Notes: a model not told the origin generated them from the sequence alone. A DNA stretch of 64,000 nucleotides from Bin55 sp965199895 (GCA_965199895.1 CBDATJ010000003.1:1-64000), one strand, 5' to 3'. Counted from the first letter of the stretch, positions 44,185 through 54,566 are shown. Numbers and translations are program-made.

Positions 44185-44379
44185 CGTTAGTTCTATCGGA
44201 TACTCCCATCAAACCACTACTCGGTTTGTTCAGTCAGTTACTCAAACCTCCTAATCTAGTTCATTGTCGCGACAGGGTCGGTTCTTCCCGACTCCGAGTG
44301 GGTTAACTAGAAGCGCACTTGATTTTCTCATTGTTTGACCTTAGGTTTTCTATAGAGACAAATTAGAGAGGCTCACACA

Positions 44380-46965
44380 ATGAGATTTGATCGACTCACC
44401 ATCGGGTTTCAGCAAGCCCTACAAGATGCACAGAGCTTAGCTCTCAAACACAACCACCAGGTCATGGAACCTAACCATGTCCTATTAGCCATGCTCAACA
44501 AACAAGACGGAACGATCCCTAGCATCGTAGCCGTTGCCGATGGAAATGTCAAACCGATTAAGCAGGCACTAGAAGAAACACTAGAGAAATTTCCACAAGT
44601 CAATGGTGGGGATGGTCAGCTCGTCCCAAGTAGAGCACTACAAAAGGCACTCAATACCACAGACAAACTCGCGCAACAAAACGAAGATACCTATGTTGCT
44701 AGCGAACTTTTCCTCCTCGCCCTGATTGAGATCAAGGATCAGTGCGCTGACATTCTGTTGAAAAATGGTGTGAACCGCGACTCACTTGAGTCTGCAATTA
44801 ACAGTATAAGAAAGGGGGCGAAAGTGATTGACCCTTCAGCTGAAGGAAACCGCGACGCTCTCAAGAAATACACCATAGACCTAACCGAAAGTGCGGAGTC
44901 CGGAAAACTAGATCCGGTGGTCGGTAGAGATGATGAAATTCGCCGAACACTCCAAGTACTCCAGCGGAGAACCAAAAACAATCCTGTTTTGATCGGTGAA
45001 CCTGGGGTAGGTAAAACCGCTGTGGTGGAGGGGATCGCCCAAAGAATCGTCAACAAGACCGTTCCTGATAGCATGAAAGCCATGCGAGTTTTGGCTCTAG
45101 ACATGGGAGCTCTCGTCGCAGGAACTAAGTTTCGCGGTGAGTTTGAAGAGCGCATGAAAGCGCTGCTCAATGATGTGGCACACGAAGATGGTTCGGTGAT
45201 CTTGTTCATTGATGAACTTCACACTCTGGTCGGAGCTGGCTCTGCTGAAGGTTCAATGGATGCAGGCAATATGCTGAAACCACCTCTTGCCCGAGGGGAA
45301 CTACGATGTGTCGGAGCGACGACTCTGGATGAGTACCGGCAACATATTGAAAAGAACGCTGCACTAGAACGACGATTCCAGAAGGTTCAGCTCGATGAAC
45401 CAAGTGTAGAAGACACTATCGCCATCCTTCGAGGGTTAAACGAAAGATATGAAGTACATCATGGAGTAGAAATTACTGACCCTGCACTTGTTGCTGCAGC
45501 TAAGCTCTCGCACAGGTATATCTCAGATCGCCAGCTTCCGGATAAAGCAATTGACTTGGTCGATGAAGCGGCTAGTCGCATACGCATGGAGATTGACTCA
45601 AAACCTGAGACAATTGATCGACTCGATCGACGCTTGATCCAAATGCAAATGGAACGAGAGTCTCTCAAAGCGGAAAAAGATGAAGCCTCCACAAAACGAC
45701 TCAGCGAACTCAACGAAGCCATCGAGACCGTAGAGACTGAGTTAGAGAAATTGAACAAAGTCTTACAAACAGAGAAAGAATTGGTCTCCAGTACCCATCA
45801 GGTGAAAGAGCAACTCGAAGCTGCACGTCTGGAATACGAAGCTGCGGAACGTCGAGGTGATTTAGCACGCATGTCTGAGCTTCGATATGGTCGGATCCCG
45901 GAGTTGGAAAAACACGCAACCTCTTCGATTTCTGATGAGGAAACGAACGGTACTCTCACTCTGTTACGAACGAAAGTCAATGATGAAGAAATCGCAGAAG
46001 TGGTTTCCTCCTGGACTGGAATTCCAGTTTCAAGAATGTTGGAAGGTGAAAGAGACAAACTACTTCTTCTTGAAGAAGAATTACACAAAAGAGTCGTAGG
46101 GCAAAATGAAGCTGTCAATGTAGTTTCTGATGCGATTCGTCGCAGTCGGACGGGACTAGCTGATGAAAATCGTCCCAATGGCTCATTTTTATTCTTGGGC
46201 CCAACAGGAGTAGGTAAGACTGAACTCTGCAAAGCTTTAGCAGAACAGCTTTTTGATTCAGAGAACGCTCTGATCAGGTTAGATATGTCGGAATTCATGG
46301 AGAAACACTCCGTAGCACGCATGATTGGTGCACCTCCAGGATATGTTGGCTATGACCAAGGTGGATATCTGACCGAACGAGTTCGCCGTAAACCCTATTC
46401 GGTATTACTACTTGATGAAGTCGAAAAAGCACATCCGGATGTCTTCAATACGCTCCTACAAGTGTTAGAAGATGGTAGACTCACAGACGGACAGGGAAGA
46501 ACTGTCGATTTTCGCAATACTGTCGTAGTGATGACATCCAATCTTGGATCTGAAGAGATTCAATCACATATGGGTCAATCACACCATCAAATGTGTGAAA
46601 GAGTGTTTCAAGTCGTACGACAACATTTTCGACCTGAATTTTTGAATCGAATCGACGAAATGGTAGTCTTCCACTCACTGCAACTGGAACACATTCGGGA
46701 AATTGCAACCATTCAGTTCAAACATCTAGAAGACCGATTGAGGAATCAAGGATTCGAGATTGTGGTTCGAGACTCCACACTTGATCTGATCACTCAGGCA
46801 GGATCTGACTTAATGTACGGAGCACGACCACTCAAACGAGCGATTCAGCACTATATCGAAAATCCTTTAGCTAAGAAGCTATTGGATGAGAGCTTCCACT
46901 CCGGAAGTACAGTCATTGTTGATGCAGTAGACAACAGTTTTAAGTTCGAGCTAGCTAAACTGTAG
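44380..46965 (+). CDS. clpB: ATP-dependent disaggregase ClpB
   Basis: ClpB is the hexameric Hsp100 that extracts proteins from aggregates with DnaK. The domains are all present: Clp N-domain (QALQDAQSLALKHNHQ), first AAA module (GEPGVGKTA; VLALDMGALVAGTKFRGEFE), the ClpB-type middle coiled coil (about 400-520, which separates it from ClpA), second AAA module (GPTGVGKTE; IRLDMSEFMEKHSVARMIG) and the C-terminal D2-small domain. At 861 residues it is full length. The 195-base upstream gap has CTTGATT at 44318, but the following -10 region is a poor RpoH match, so heat control is only suspected. Confidence 0.96.
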   Translation: MRFDRLTIGFQQALQDAQSLALKHNHQVMEPNHVLLAMLNKQDGTIPSIVAVADGNVKPIKQALEETLEKFPQVNGGDGQLVPSRALQKALNTTDKLAQQNEDTYVASELFLLALIEIKDQCADILLKNGVNRDSLESAINSIRKGAKVIDPSAEGNRDALKKYTIDLTESAESGKLDPVVGRDDEIRRTLQVLQRRTKNNPVLIGEPGVGKTAVVEGIAQRIVNKTVPDSMKAMRVLALDMGALVAGTKFRGEFEERMKALLNDVAHEDGSVILFIDELHTLVGAGSAEGSMDAGNMLKPPLARGELRCVGATTLDEYRQHIEKNAALERRFQKVQLDEPSVEDTIAILRGLNERYEVHHGVEITDPALVAAAKLSHRYISDRQLPDKAIDLVDEAASRIRMEIDSKPETIDRLDRRLIQMQMERESLKAEKDEASTKRLSELNEAIETVETELEKLNKVLQTEKELVSSTHQVKEQLEAARLEYEAAERRGDLARMSELRYGRIPELEKHATSSISDEETNGTLTLLRTKVNDEEIAEVVSSWTGIPVSRMLEGERDKLLLLEEELHKRVVGQNEAVNVVSDAIRRSRTGLADENRPNGSFLFLGPTGVGKTELCKALAEQLFDSENALIRLDMSEFMEKHSVARMIGAPPGYVGYDQGGYLTERVRRKPYSVLLLDEVEKAHPDVFNTLLQVLEDGRLTDGQGRTVDFRNTVVVMTSNLGSEEIQSHMGQSHHQMCERVFQVVRQHFRPEFLNRIDEMVVFHSLQLEHIREIATIQFKHLEDRLRNQGFEIVVRDSTLDLITQAGSDLMYGARPLKRAIQHYIENPLAKKLLDESFHSGSTVIVDAVDNSFKFELAKL

Positions 46966-47000
46966 TGCAGGATGCACAGTCATACTGCTTGATGGTTTGA

Positions 47001-47753
47001 TTGCTCAGCGCGGTCATTCAAATCCCTGATTCAAACAAAACCCACTCGACCAATGATCGGATTCCGGTTTACTTGAGTGATGAGGATATGATCGACTTTG
47101 TCTTGATTGAGAGTTTAAACATAGAGGTCCGCCGCAATCAACCCACTCCTAAAGATTGGTATTTGGGTACTTCAAAGGGAAAGATAGCTCTGTGCCATAA
47201 TCAACAACTTCCCCTAACCCTTTCGGAACACGATATAAGAACGCGCATAGGCCAAGCCAAGCAGTCGGACATTACTCGTGCGTGTCGAGCACGACCAGGG
47301 CTACAAGTCTTGGACGCAATGGGTGGATGGGGCATCGATAGCCTAGTACTTGCTTCTGTGGGGTGCGAAGTCACCATGACTGAAATCAATATGGAAGTTT
47401 GGACCCTTGCCAGAGCATTGTCTATTGAAACTGGAATCCACGTAGAGTTCTTCAATGTGGATGTCTTAGATTACTTGCAACACACCTCCAAGTGCTTTGA
47501 TGTGATTTACCTTGATCCGTTCTTCCCACCACATCCCAAGAATGCAAAGCCCTCAAGACGCATGCAAGTATTGGAGCAAATTGCCGGACAAGTTGCTGAT
47601 ATTGAGAGAATTTTTGGATTCGCTGCAGTACGTGCAAGAAACCGAATCGTCATCAAGAATCGTCGAAAATCTCCCCCTCTTATTGATACTCCCCATTGGG
47701 AAATCAAGGGACGAACCGTACGGTTCGATGTCTACTCAACTAGTGCAAGATAG
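47001..47753 (+). CDS. rsmJ: 16S rRNA m2G1516 methyltransferase
   Basis: RsmJ methylates N2 of G1516 in 16S rRNA. The Rossmann SAM-binding segment LQVLDAMGGWGIDSLVLAS is followed by a catalytic-type motif IYLDPFFPPHPKNAKPSRRM, the family form of YLDPMYP...KSA..KKEMR. The C-terminal RIVIKNRRKSPPL also matches. Length is 250. The start is TTG at 47001, with no clear ribosome binding site, so it may lie slightly elsewhere. The gene converges on plsB with a 14-base overlap. Confidence 0.85.
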   Translation: MLSAVIQIPDSNKTHSTNDRIPVYLSDEDMIDFVLIESLNIEVRRNQPTPKDWYLGTSKGKIALCHNQQLPLTLSEHDIRTRIGQAKQSDITRACRARPGLQVLDAMGGWGIDSLVLASVGCEVTMTEINMEVWTLARALSIETGIHVEFFNVDVLDYLQHTSKCFDVIYLDPFFPPHPKNAKPSRRMQVLEQIAGQVADIERIFGFAAVRARNRIVIKNRRKSPPLIDTPHWEIKGRTVRFDVYSTSAR

Positions 47754-50088
47754 CATCCCGAACTATTCTTCTTTCTTCTTCCGGAAAGATTGGTTCGGCT
47801 CGTTGCATGATCTCAAAGCAAATCGAATTTGCAGTCAGATACCCTTCCTGAGACTCTGCAACAACCTGCTCTTCAACAACAGTCTCTACCGTGGTCTTAG
47901 TAAACGCTTTGTCTACGAATCCAATGAGTTTAAGGTCCTGATTTTGAACTAGCTGCAGACACGATTGATTGACTCTCTCCGCCAATAACCGAGTCGTCAA
48001 TTGGGTCTGATGATTGGCCGTAAGACTATTAAGAACTAGGAAATAGCGTAATAGAAGAGGCTTGATGACACTACTCAATAATCGTAGCTGACGCAGCTCT
48101 GGAGTATGCACCGCTGGAGCACGGAAATGGCTGTCGTGAGCTTTTATTAGTCCAAGTCGTTCTAGTCTGTCAACCCACCGAATAGGATCTCTTAAGGTCA
48201 ACTCAATACTGAGGTTGCGCTCTAAGAACGGAATCATAAATCCAATCCAGCCAATGAGCTCTCTTTGAGAAATCGCGGAAGTTTGTGCAGCAACAATCGC
48301 TGAAATCAGAGACGGAATTGCGACAACATGGAGTACGTTATTCCTGAACCAAAGCAACTTTTTGGACCACAAAGCATCCACAGAAAATTCAACACCGGAT
48401 TCAGTTTCCTCTTGTTTGATCGCTCCCAGTGAAAGACAGCGAACAATGATTGCTTCAACGTTTGTATCTGCTAACACAAAATCTCTGTCAGGTAGGGCTA
48501 ACATTAACACATTCAATAGACACTCTAGATTTTGAGTCAATTTGATCCGCGACACCCGACTACTGAACTCCGAGCAGAGTGCCAAGGCTATGACATTCAC
48601 GGAAGAAATCACTGCGGATTGATTGATATTGCGCGTCAGTTGGTTACCCAGTCGTTGCGTTTCTGCTTTGAGATCCTGAGTACTGACAAATTGATCGAGT
48701 TTGACAGGTTCAGCGATGTGTACTAGGATTTTCCCTCGACGAATACGTGCTGGCTTTAGCTGTCGAACGAGTTCACCCACTGATTCTGAAGTCTTGGGCT
48801 TGCCTGCTAGTTCGTTGACATAAGAGACAAAGTCTGGTAGCGACTCATAGCTGATGTACAGGGGCACTATCGCTATTGGTCGGACTGTACCCAGTTGTCT
48901 ATTTTCCAGAACCGAGCTAAGTAACCCAAACCTTGGAGCAAGAGTTAATCCAGTTCTACTCCGTCCCCCCTCTACAAAGAACTCCAGATTGTCTCCTCGT
49001 TCCAAACAAATGCGAAGATAGATGTCCAATATGGTCTCATACAACGGATCATCTCGAAAACTACGCCTAATGTAGAACGCTCCTAATCGTCGCAAGATTG
49101 GACCCACCACGGGGTAGTCAAGGTTATCACCCGCTGCGACTTGAGGAGTAGCTAATCCATGCTCGAACAACAGATAGTTGAGTACCAGGTAATCAAGCTG
49201 AGATCGATGATTGGGTGCATAGATGATCGCGTGCGTTTTGGAAAGCTCGTGTAGCCTTTCAATCTTCAAAAAATCTACTTGGTCGTAACATCGTCGAAAA
49301 TACCACTTAAGGATTTTCCTCGCGAACATGATGATGACATATGAGCGTCGAGCTGCCATCTTCTTTACGGACCTTATGGTACTTTTCGATATTGAACTCG
49401 ACTGCTCGGTCAGTCTTCCATCTAGACCCGCTTTTAGTTCTCTACCAATTCTCTCAATCACATAGTCTCGTTTGACCAGCTCTGGTCCAAGTGCTGAGTA
49501 CCGGGCTCCTCGGATGGATTTTCTGAGTCGCATACTCAAGTGGCGTAGGTTCCATTCCAAAGGTTTGTTTACATCGGTAATTCGATGCCATTCAATGGGA
49601 TCTCCGAAATCCACGAGAATGTCTCGGCGAGAAAAGATGAAACACAAAACCCGACGCAGAGCTAGGGTGTGACCTCGACGCTCCGAGAGCATACTCCGAA
49701 GCAGAGACTTATGTCGATGAGCAGCGCGACCCCAGAGTACTGATACCGGAATGACAAGTTGTGGACTATCTCTTGACTCCAACAGCTGTTGTTGCATTGC
49801 AGTCAGCGTCTTGCAGAACCGAAGTTGCATGAATCGTCGTTTCCAGCCTTCTGCTCGAAGCAAATAGCTTGTTTGAATCTGTTGGGAATCTGAGTGCTTA
49901 CGCAAACATTCCACTAGCACAGCTCTATCAAGTCTGGACCGTCGATGAGTCACATAAACCACACCGACACCGTGATCTGTGGAGCCATGCTTGATGGTGG
50001 GACGTAACACCCACCGAACTAAGGGCTGGGCGAGTTTTACTAAGTAGTCTTGCTGAAGAGGAGGAGATCCAAGACTAAGGGCGTCCAT
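47740..50088 (-). CDS. plsB: Glycerol-3-phosphate acyltransferase PlsB
   Basis: PlsB transfers a fatty acyl group to sn-glycerol-3-phosphate, the first step of phospholipid synthesis, at the inner membrane. The four acyltransferase blocks are seen: APNHRSQLDY (His294, Asp299), FYIRRSFRDDPLY, FFVEGGRSRTG and IVPLYISYESLPD. Length is 782, close to the 807 of E. coli. The ATG overlaps the gspD 3' end by 14 bases, so it is probably co-transcribed with the gsp genes. With cdsA in the window, both early phospholipid steps are covered; plsC is not seen as a separate gene. Confidence 0.95.
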   Translation of the reverse strand: MDALSLGSPPLQQDYLVKLAQPLVRWVLRPTIKHGSTDHGVGVVYVTHRRSRLDRAVLVECLRKHSDSQQIQTSYLLRAEGWKRRFMQLRFCKTLTAMQQQLLESRDSPQLVIPVSVLWGRAAHRHKSLLRSMLSERRGHTLALRRVLCFIFSRRDILVDFGDPIEWHRITDVNKPLEWNLRHLSMRLRKSIRGARYSALGPELVKRDYVIERIGRELKAGLDGRLTEQSSSISKSTIRSVKKMAARRSYVIIMFARKILKWYFRRCYDQVDFLKIERLHELSKTHAIIYAPNHRSQLDYLVLNYLLFEHGLATPQVAAGDNLDYPVVGPILRRLGAFYIRRSFRDDPLYETILDIYLRICLERGDNLEFFVEGGRSRTGLTLAPRFGLLSSVLENRQLGTVRPIAIVPLYISYESLPDFVSYVNELAGKPKTSESVGELVRQLKPARIRRGKILVHIAEPVKLDQFVSTQDLKAETQRLGNQLTRNINQSAVISSVNVIALALCSEFSSRVSRIKLTQNLECLLNVLMLALPDRDFVLADTNVEAIIVRCLSLGAIKQEETESGVEFSVDALWSKKLLWFRNNVLHVVAIPSLISAIVAAQTSAISQRELIGWIGFMIPFLERNLSIELTLRDPIRWVDRLERLGLIKAHDSHFRAPAVHTPELRQLRLLSSVIKPLLLRYFLVLNSLTANHQTQLTTRLLAERVNQSCLQLVQNQDLKLIGFVDKAFTKTTVETVVEEQVVAESQEGYLTANSICFEIMQRAEPIFPEEERRIVRDAILH

Positions 50089-52048
50089 CGTAGAAAGCGT
50101 CAGTGGGTGGGGTTTCTTCGTCTACACCACCAGTATCTCTGTCTAATTGCAACTGCCAGATCTTGCCCATCTTGCGATCAAACACTGCTTGCATTTCTTC
50201 CTCATTCTCTAACACAGTCGGTCGTAAGAAAATAAGAAGATGTGTCTTAGTTTGAGTAGTCGATTGAGATCTAAATACACGACCCAATAGAGGGATACTA
50301 CCCAAGAACGGAACTTTTCGCATGGTTCTGTTTACTCCGTCTGTTATAAGACCACCAAGAACAATGGTTTGACGATCTTTAGCAACGATGGTAGTCCGAA
50401 CTTCTCGCTTGTTGGTGACTACATCACTAAACCCAGTATCCCCGATTCCGAGAGTGGGGGCAACCACTGCACCGTTTTCACTTGCAACAATCAGCAGCAC
50501 GCTCTTGTCTGGACGGATTTTTGGTGTGACATCAAGTGATACCCCAACATCTATTCGTTCGACAGTCTGGATTGGCTCAGGTCCGCTTTGAGGGGTTGAA
50601 GTAATGGAACCAGTCCGTATAGGAACTTCCTGACCCACGAAGATACGTGATGCAACGTTATCCAGTGAAATCACGTGGGGGGTGGACAGTAGGTTTGAGT
50701 TTGAATTAGTCTCAATGGCAGAAATGATGGCTCCAAAAGAGACCCCTTCTGGATCAAGTTTAGCAATAGCTAAAGTGGGGTTGTCTGATCCGCCCAATAG
50801 GGATGCTGTAGGTCCCAGTGAGGTATCCCTATCGGGTTCTACGGTTTCCCCAACTATAGAAGTGAGAAGACCAGATAATAATCCCTGCACTGATGTTGAT
50901 ACTAGCGGGACACTGTCTTCAGATCCGTCGGTTCCAGCCAACTCGGTTCCAATAGTCCTTTTGTCTTCTACGGTCACTTCCACTATCGCAGCTTCGATCA
51001 GAACTTGCATGCGAGGCACATCAATCTGTTCAATGATGTTTTGAATTTCCACCATTAGCGAAGGATTGGCCCGCACTAGGATCGCATTATTGGTTTCATC
51101 TTCCTGAATTGAATAGTCTCTTGAGCCTTGTCCTGTCTCGCTACCCACACCACCTGCAATCCCACCACCACTCGATAATAGAGAATCCAAAATAGTTTGA
51201 ACGTTCTTGCTCTCAGCATGTTGGAGGTAAAAGATTCGAGTATTGTTCGACACTGTGTATGGTTGATCCAGCTTATCTACGGTATCGACGACTAAAGCAA
51301 GTTGTTCGTCGGTTCCTCGCACAAACAGTGTGTTGTTGTTCTCGTTTGCGAACGCAGTGATCCTGTAGTTTTGTGTTTCGCCCCCTCTTATAGTATTCCG
51401 TATGTTGGGCAATATTTGTTCCAATGAAGCTGCTATATCGGAAACCAGAGCATGCTCTAGTGAAATGATCAAACTTTGTTGGATGCTAGGTTTGTCGAGC
51501 TCATTGAGAAGTCCTATGATGCTTCTGACGTGTTTTGCATGATCGGCAATAATCAATGCGTTTGGATTTACGATTGGTACCAAATGACCATAGTTGGAAA
51601 CTAGCTGTCGCAGTACTCTGGTAGCCTCACTCGATTCAATGTTCTCTAAGTGAACCACTTGAGCAATAAAAGCCTGGTTTAGTTCCAAAGCTTCTTGATC
51701 AGTTCTTGATAGATAACGGGCTTCAGTTGATGGAACAATAGTCGAAATCTCACCATCATCAATGATGGTAAAGCCACGAGCGCGCATGATGGTTTCAAAG
51801 AGTGCAAAAATCCCCTCTACGGGTAGAGGTTTCTGAGTGATTACCGTGACTTCACCTCTCACTCTGGATTCGTCAAATATGAAAGTCCTCCCGGTAATTT
51901 CTCCTACTTCTTCGATCAGCTGGATTAAATCCATGCTATCGAGATTTAAGGAATACTCGTCAGCTTGTGCTGCAAAGGAAATCGAAATGACAACCGATGC
52001 CAATAAAGGTATGAAGTATCGATTTATGATTTGGAAATGATTAGTCAT
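50075..52048 (-). CDS. gspD: Type II secretion secretin GspD
   Basis: GspD forms the outer-membrane channel of the type II secretion system. After a signal peptide (about 1-29) come N0 (LNLDSMDLIQLIEEVGEITG), N1-N3 repeats (VHLENIESSEATRVLRQLV; IFYLQHAESKNVQTILDSL) and the secretin core (QVLIEAAIVEVTVEDKRTIG, then VGQEVPIRTGS and the VPFLGSIPLLGRVF lip region). Length is 657. No S-domain-like long tail is obvious. It overlaps gspC by eight bases and plsB by 14. Other gsp genes (E-M) are not in the window. Confidence 0.95.
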   Translation of the reverse strand: MTNHFQIINRYFIPLLASVVISISFAAQADEYSLNLDSMDLIQLIEEVGEITGRTFIFDESRVRGEVTVITQKPLPVEGIFALFETIMRARGFTIIDDGEISTIVPSTEARYLSRTDQEALELNQAFIAQVVHLENIESSEATRVLRQLVSNYGHLVPIVNPNALIIADHAKHVRSIIGLLNELDKPSIQQSLIISLEHALVSDIAASLEQILPNIRNTIRGGETQNYRITAFANENNNTLFVRGTDEQLALVVDTVDKLDQPYTVSNNTRIFYLQHAESKNVQTILDSLLSSGGGIAGGVGSETGQGSRDYSIQEDETNNAILVRANPSLMVEIQNIIEQIDVPRMQVLIEAAIVEVTVEDKRTIGTELAGTDGSEDSVPLVSTSVQGLLSGLLTSIVGETVEPDRDTSLGPTASLLGGSDNPTLAIAKLDPEGVSFGAIISAIETNSNSNLLSTPHVISLDNVASRIFVGQEVPIRTGSITSTPQSGPEPIQTVERIDVGVSLDVTPKIRPDKSVLLIVASENGAVVAPTLGIGDTGFSDVVTNKREVRTTIVAKDRQTIVLGGLITDGVNRTMRKVPFLGSIPLLGRVFRSQSTTQTKTHLLIFLRPTVLENEEEMQAVFDRKMGKIWQLQLDRDTGGVDEETPPTDAFYDGRP

Positions 52049-52934
52049 AGTTTGGATCTGATTTCAAGCTAATTTTGAGTGTCGTTTCGCCACGTTGGAT
52101 TTCTAGTTCAAGTTCTTCGGTGTTCAAGTTACGACGAAATTCTGATAGATCCTGGGCGATATCACCTACCTGATGTCCGTTGACAGATGTCACAATATCT
52201 CCACTACGAAGCCCGAGTCCACCCGTGCGTTCTGCAAGAACGCTGCTTACATGATAGCCTTCTGCAGAGTTCTGCGACACCGGAGTGATCCCCCATTCAT
52301 CGAATACTTCTTCCGGAGCATTAACCAATCGTTCCCCAAAGTTCCGATAGAACTGTCCCAACCAACTCGACTCATCATCAGCCGAAGCTAAAGCGGATTG
52401 GGGTAAAAACCCGTCTGTTCCATCGGGAGTGAAAATTTGTGAACTTTCTCTGACTAACTCAAAGATTGGATCAGCGGGTGGATCGAACGTCAACAGTTCT
52501 CGTTGACCCGCTCGAGTTAGGATAACCCTATCGGATTGGATTTCTGAAACTTCAGCTACTCCGCCTACCCGTTCACCTGTTCGGTAAAGTGTCGATTTAC
52601 CGTTAGAGCGATCTACGATCACTGCCGATGATTCTGCGGGGTTACTCTCGTTGAAGAACACGCCTTGAAGCTTGAGGTTCAATGTAGTTTCTTTTAATGG
52701 AGCTTCTAGTTCCTCAGGTAAGCTGCCAAAAAGGTTTGCCGAGGTGATATCTGCGGGCGTTATCGCAGGGGTCATCGGCTGGTGGGGGGGTACAGTACCC
52801 GAATCTGTGTCAGAGTCTTGATTGGAACCAAAGAACATGAAGAGAATGGTCATGGCAATCGAATACGCCAATGCAAGTACGATTAAGACTCGCACGGGAA
52901 TCATCAATTTGTCGATGAAACCTAAATTGGTCAT
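52041..52934 (-). CDS. gspC: Type II secretion inner-membrane protein GspC (PDZ type)
   Basis: GspC links the inner-membrane platform to the secretin. One N-terminal membrane helix (VLIVLALAYSIAMTILFMFF, about 14-33) is followed by a Pro-rich spacer, the HR domain (SANLFGSLPEEL; LNLKLQGVFFNESNPAESSA) and a C-terminal PDZ domain (GLGLRSGDIVTSVNGHQVGD). Length is 297. It sits between gspN and gspD, with an 8-base overlap into gspD. The HR domain is the part expected to bind GspD N0. Confidence 0.92.
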   Translation of the reverse strand: MTNLGFIDKLMIPVRVLIVLALAYSIAMTILFMFFGSNQDSDTDSGTVPPHQPMTPAITPADITSANLFGSLPEELEAPLKETTLNLKLQGVFFNESNPAESSAVIVDRSNGKSTLYRTGERVGGVAEVSEIQSDRVILTRAGQRELLTFDPPADPIFELVRESSQIFTPDGTDGFLPQSALASADDESSWLGQFYRNFGERLVNAPEEVFDEWGITPVSQNSAEGYHVSSVLAERTGGLGLRSGDIVTSVNGHQVGDIAQDLSEFRRNLNTEELELEIQRGETTLKISLKSDPNYD

Positions 52935-52974
52935 TGTTCTATTACCTCTTCATCTTTCATTAAGGTGACCCCAT

Positions 52975-53706
52975 TTAGTACAACTGTCGAGAAACTTCTA
53001 ATACAACCTCGTCTGATTCTACGCTGACATTCCACGGAACCTCCGAAATATCCATCATATGGCGTGTTAGAGCGATGTGAACCCACCCTTTATCAACTTC
53101 AAATCTAGCTTCTCCTAAAAGAATATCAACCGAGTTGTCTTTAGAAGAGAGCACAGCGTCGCCTTCTCGTTCGAAGAGTAATGCTGAAATAGATGGTATA
53201 TCTATCACTTTGGTTTCACCTTGAGCACGATATCGACCGGTTCCTCCCGACCAGTTCAATGATCCATTTAAAGCTATGATATCTCGTCTGTGAGACATTC
53301 TCAACTCTAGGTTATCAAATTGAAGATCACCTTCCACTGCTATCTCGTAGGTTTGGAAAACAGAGTTGATTAGTGACTGTGAAACACTGGCTTCACCTAC
53401 GAGTCCTACACTCGAAAAACCGCATTCTAACTCTGCATTAAGTCTCAGTTCTTCATTTTTCACCGAAATCGCGTAAGTTAATCGACCTTGAACCAGTGCT
53501 ATTGGCCTTAACTTCCAATTCAACCTACCTAGTGATTTGCCTTCAACAGACACTTCGCCCGAACCGTTCCAAACCGTACCTTGGGTCTTCAAAAGATGAA
53601 TTCCGTACCTCTCAACATGAAGAGCAAACGCTCTCGATGGGATCATGACGATCAGTACGATGAGAAACGCTACCCCACTAATCAGCAGATACCACCGTAG
53701 TTTCAT
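52975..53706 (-). CDS. gspN: Type II secretion protein GspN
   Basis: The 243-residue protein has an N-terminal membrane anchor (WYLLISGVAFLIVLIVMIP) and a beta-rich periplasmic body with the GspN start pattern (TQGTVWNGSGEVSVEG, LGRLNWKLRPIALVQGRL). GspN is a non-universal subunit of type II secretion in several gammaproteobacteria. Its position just upstream of gspC (40 bases) supports the call. The sequence itself is poorly conserved, so family assignment rests on both layout and context. Confidence 0.85.
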   Translation of the reverse strand: MKLRWYLLISGVAFLIVLIVMIPSRAFALHVERYGIHLLKTQGTVWNGSGEVSVEGKSLGRLNWKLRPIALVQGRLTYAISVKNEELRLNAELECGFSSVGLVGEASVSQSLINSVFQTYEIAVEGDLQFDNLELRMSHRRDIIALNGSLNWSGGTGRYRAQGETKVIDIPSISALLFEREGDAVLSSKDNSVDILLGEARFEVDKGWVHIALTRHMMDISEVPWNVSVESDEVVLEVSRQLY

Positions 53707-53762
53707 GGGATGAAGTTTGCTTGGACCCGGCTTTTCAATGATCTGTCTGAGGTAGAGAGGGG

Positions 53763-54566
53763 TTAACGCGTCCGATTCAATGACTCTTCGTCTCGCAGAG
53801 TGAGTACTTCACGACCATCAGAGGTTACCAAAATCGTGTGCTCCCATTGGGCGGACAGTTTTCGATCTTGGGTAATCACAGTCCAATGGTCAGGCATGAG
53901 CCGAACTTGACGACGGCCGAGATTGATCATCGGCTCGATAGTAAATGCCATACCTTCAATCAATTCTTGACCTGTATTGGGTTTCCCGTAGTGTAATACC
54001 TGGGGAGCATTGTGAAACTTTCTACCAATTCCATGTCCACAGAACTCCCTTACCACTGAGTAGCGATGAGACTGCGCGTGAGACTGAATTGCATGTCCAA
54101 TGTCCCCCAGCTTTAGCCCAGGTTTCACTAAGTCAATCGCCCGGTACAGACACTCTTGGGTCACTCGTACCAATCTCTCGGTGTGTGGTTTAGGATCACC
54201 GACAAAGTACATCTTGCTAGTATCTCCGTGAAAGCCATCCTTGATCACGGTGACATCAATGTTCAGTGTGTCGCCAATCTTCAAGACACGAGTAGCTGAA
54301 GGGATACCGTGGCAAACTACATGATTCACCGAGGTACAAATCGATTTCGGAAAGGGTGGCTGGTCTGGTCCGGTTGTGTAATTGAGCGGAGCGGGAATAC
54401 AACCCAATTCATCCACGATGTACTGGTGACACAGGGTATCCAGATGCTCGGTAGTTACACCAGGTCGTACGTGTTCACCAATCATATCAAGAACGCTTGC
54501 TGCTAAACGACCAGCTGTACGCATCCGATCCTGTTCCTCTAGATTGAGCGTGGGAAAGGTACTCAA
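53763..54566 (-). CDS. map: Methionine aminopeptidase, type I
   Basis: Map removes the initiator methionine from new proteins. The pita-bread fold motifs are present: LNIDVTVIKDGFHGDTSKMY (metal-binding aspartates), HGIGRKFHNAPQVLHYG (metal-binding His) and GMAFTIEPM plus WEHTILVT (metal-binding glutamates). Length is 267. The start is TTG, with weak ribosome binding. Map commonly lies divergent from rpsB; here an AAA ATPase gene lies between them. The gspN stop-free gap of 56 bases follows it. Confidence 0.95.
   Translation of the reverse strand: MSTFPTLNLEEQDRMRTAGRLAASVLDMIGEHVRPGVTTEHLDTLCHQYIVDELGCIPAPLNYTTGPDQPPFPKSICTSVNHVVCHGIPSATRVLKIGDTLNIDVTVIKDGFHGDTSKMYFVGDPKPHTERLVRVTQECLYRAIDLVKPGLKLGDIGHAIQSHAQSHRYSVVREFCGHGIGRKFHNAPQVLHYGKPNTGQELIEGMAFTIEPMINLGRRQVRLMPDHWTVITQDRKLSAQWEHTILVTSDGREVLTLRDEESLNRTR

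Noticed and set aside
44255..44300. Small hairpin GTCGG/CCGAC between nfeD and clpB
   Set aside because: Only five base pairs and no T-run; not convincing as terminator or regulatory RNA.
44318..44350. Possible sigma-32 promoter of clpB
   Set aside because: CTTGATT is acceptable as -35, but the region 13-14 bases on (CCTTAGGT) is a poor -10 match; not listed as a feature.
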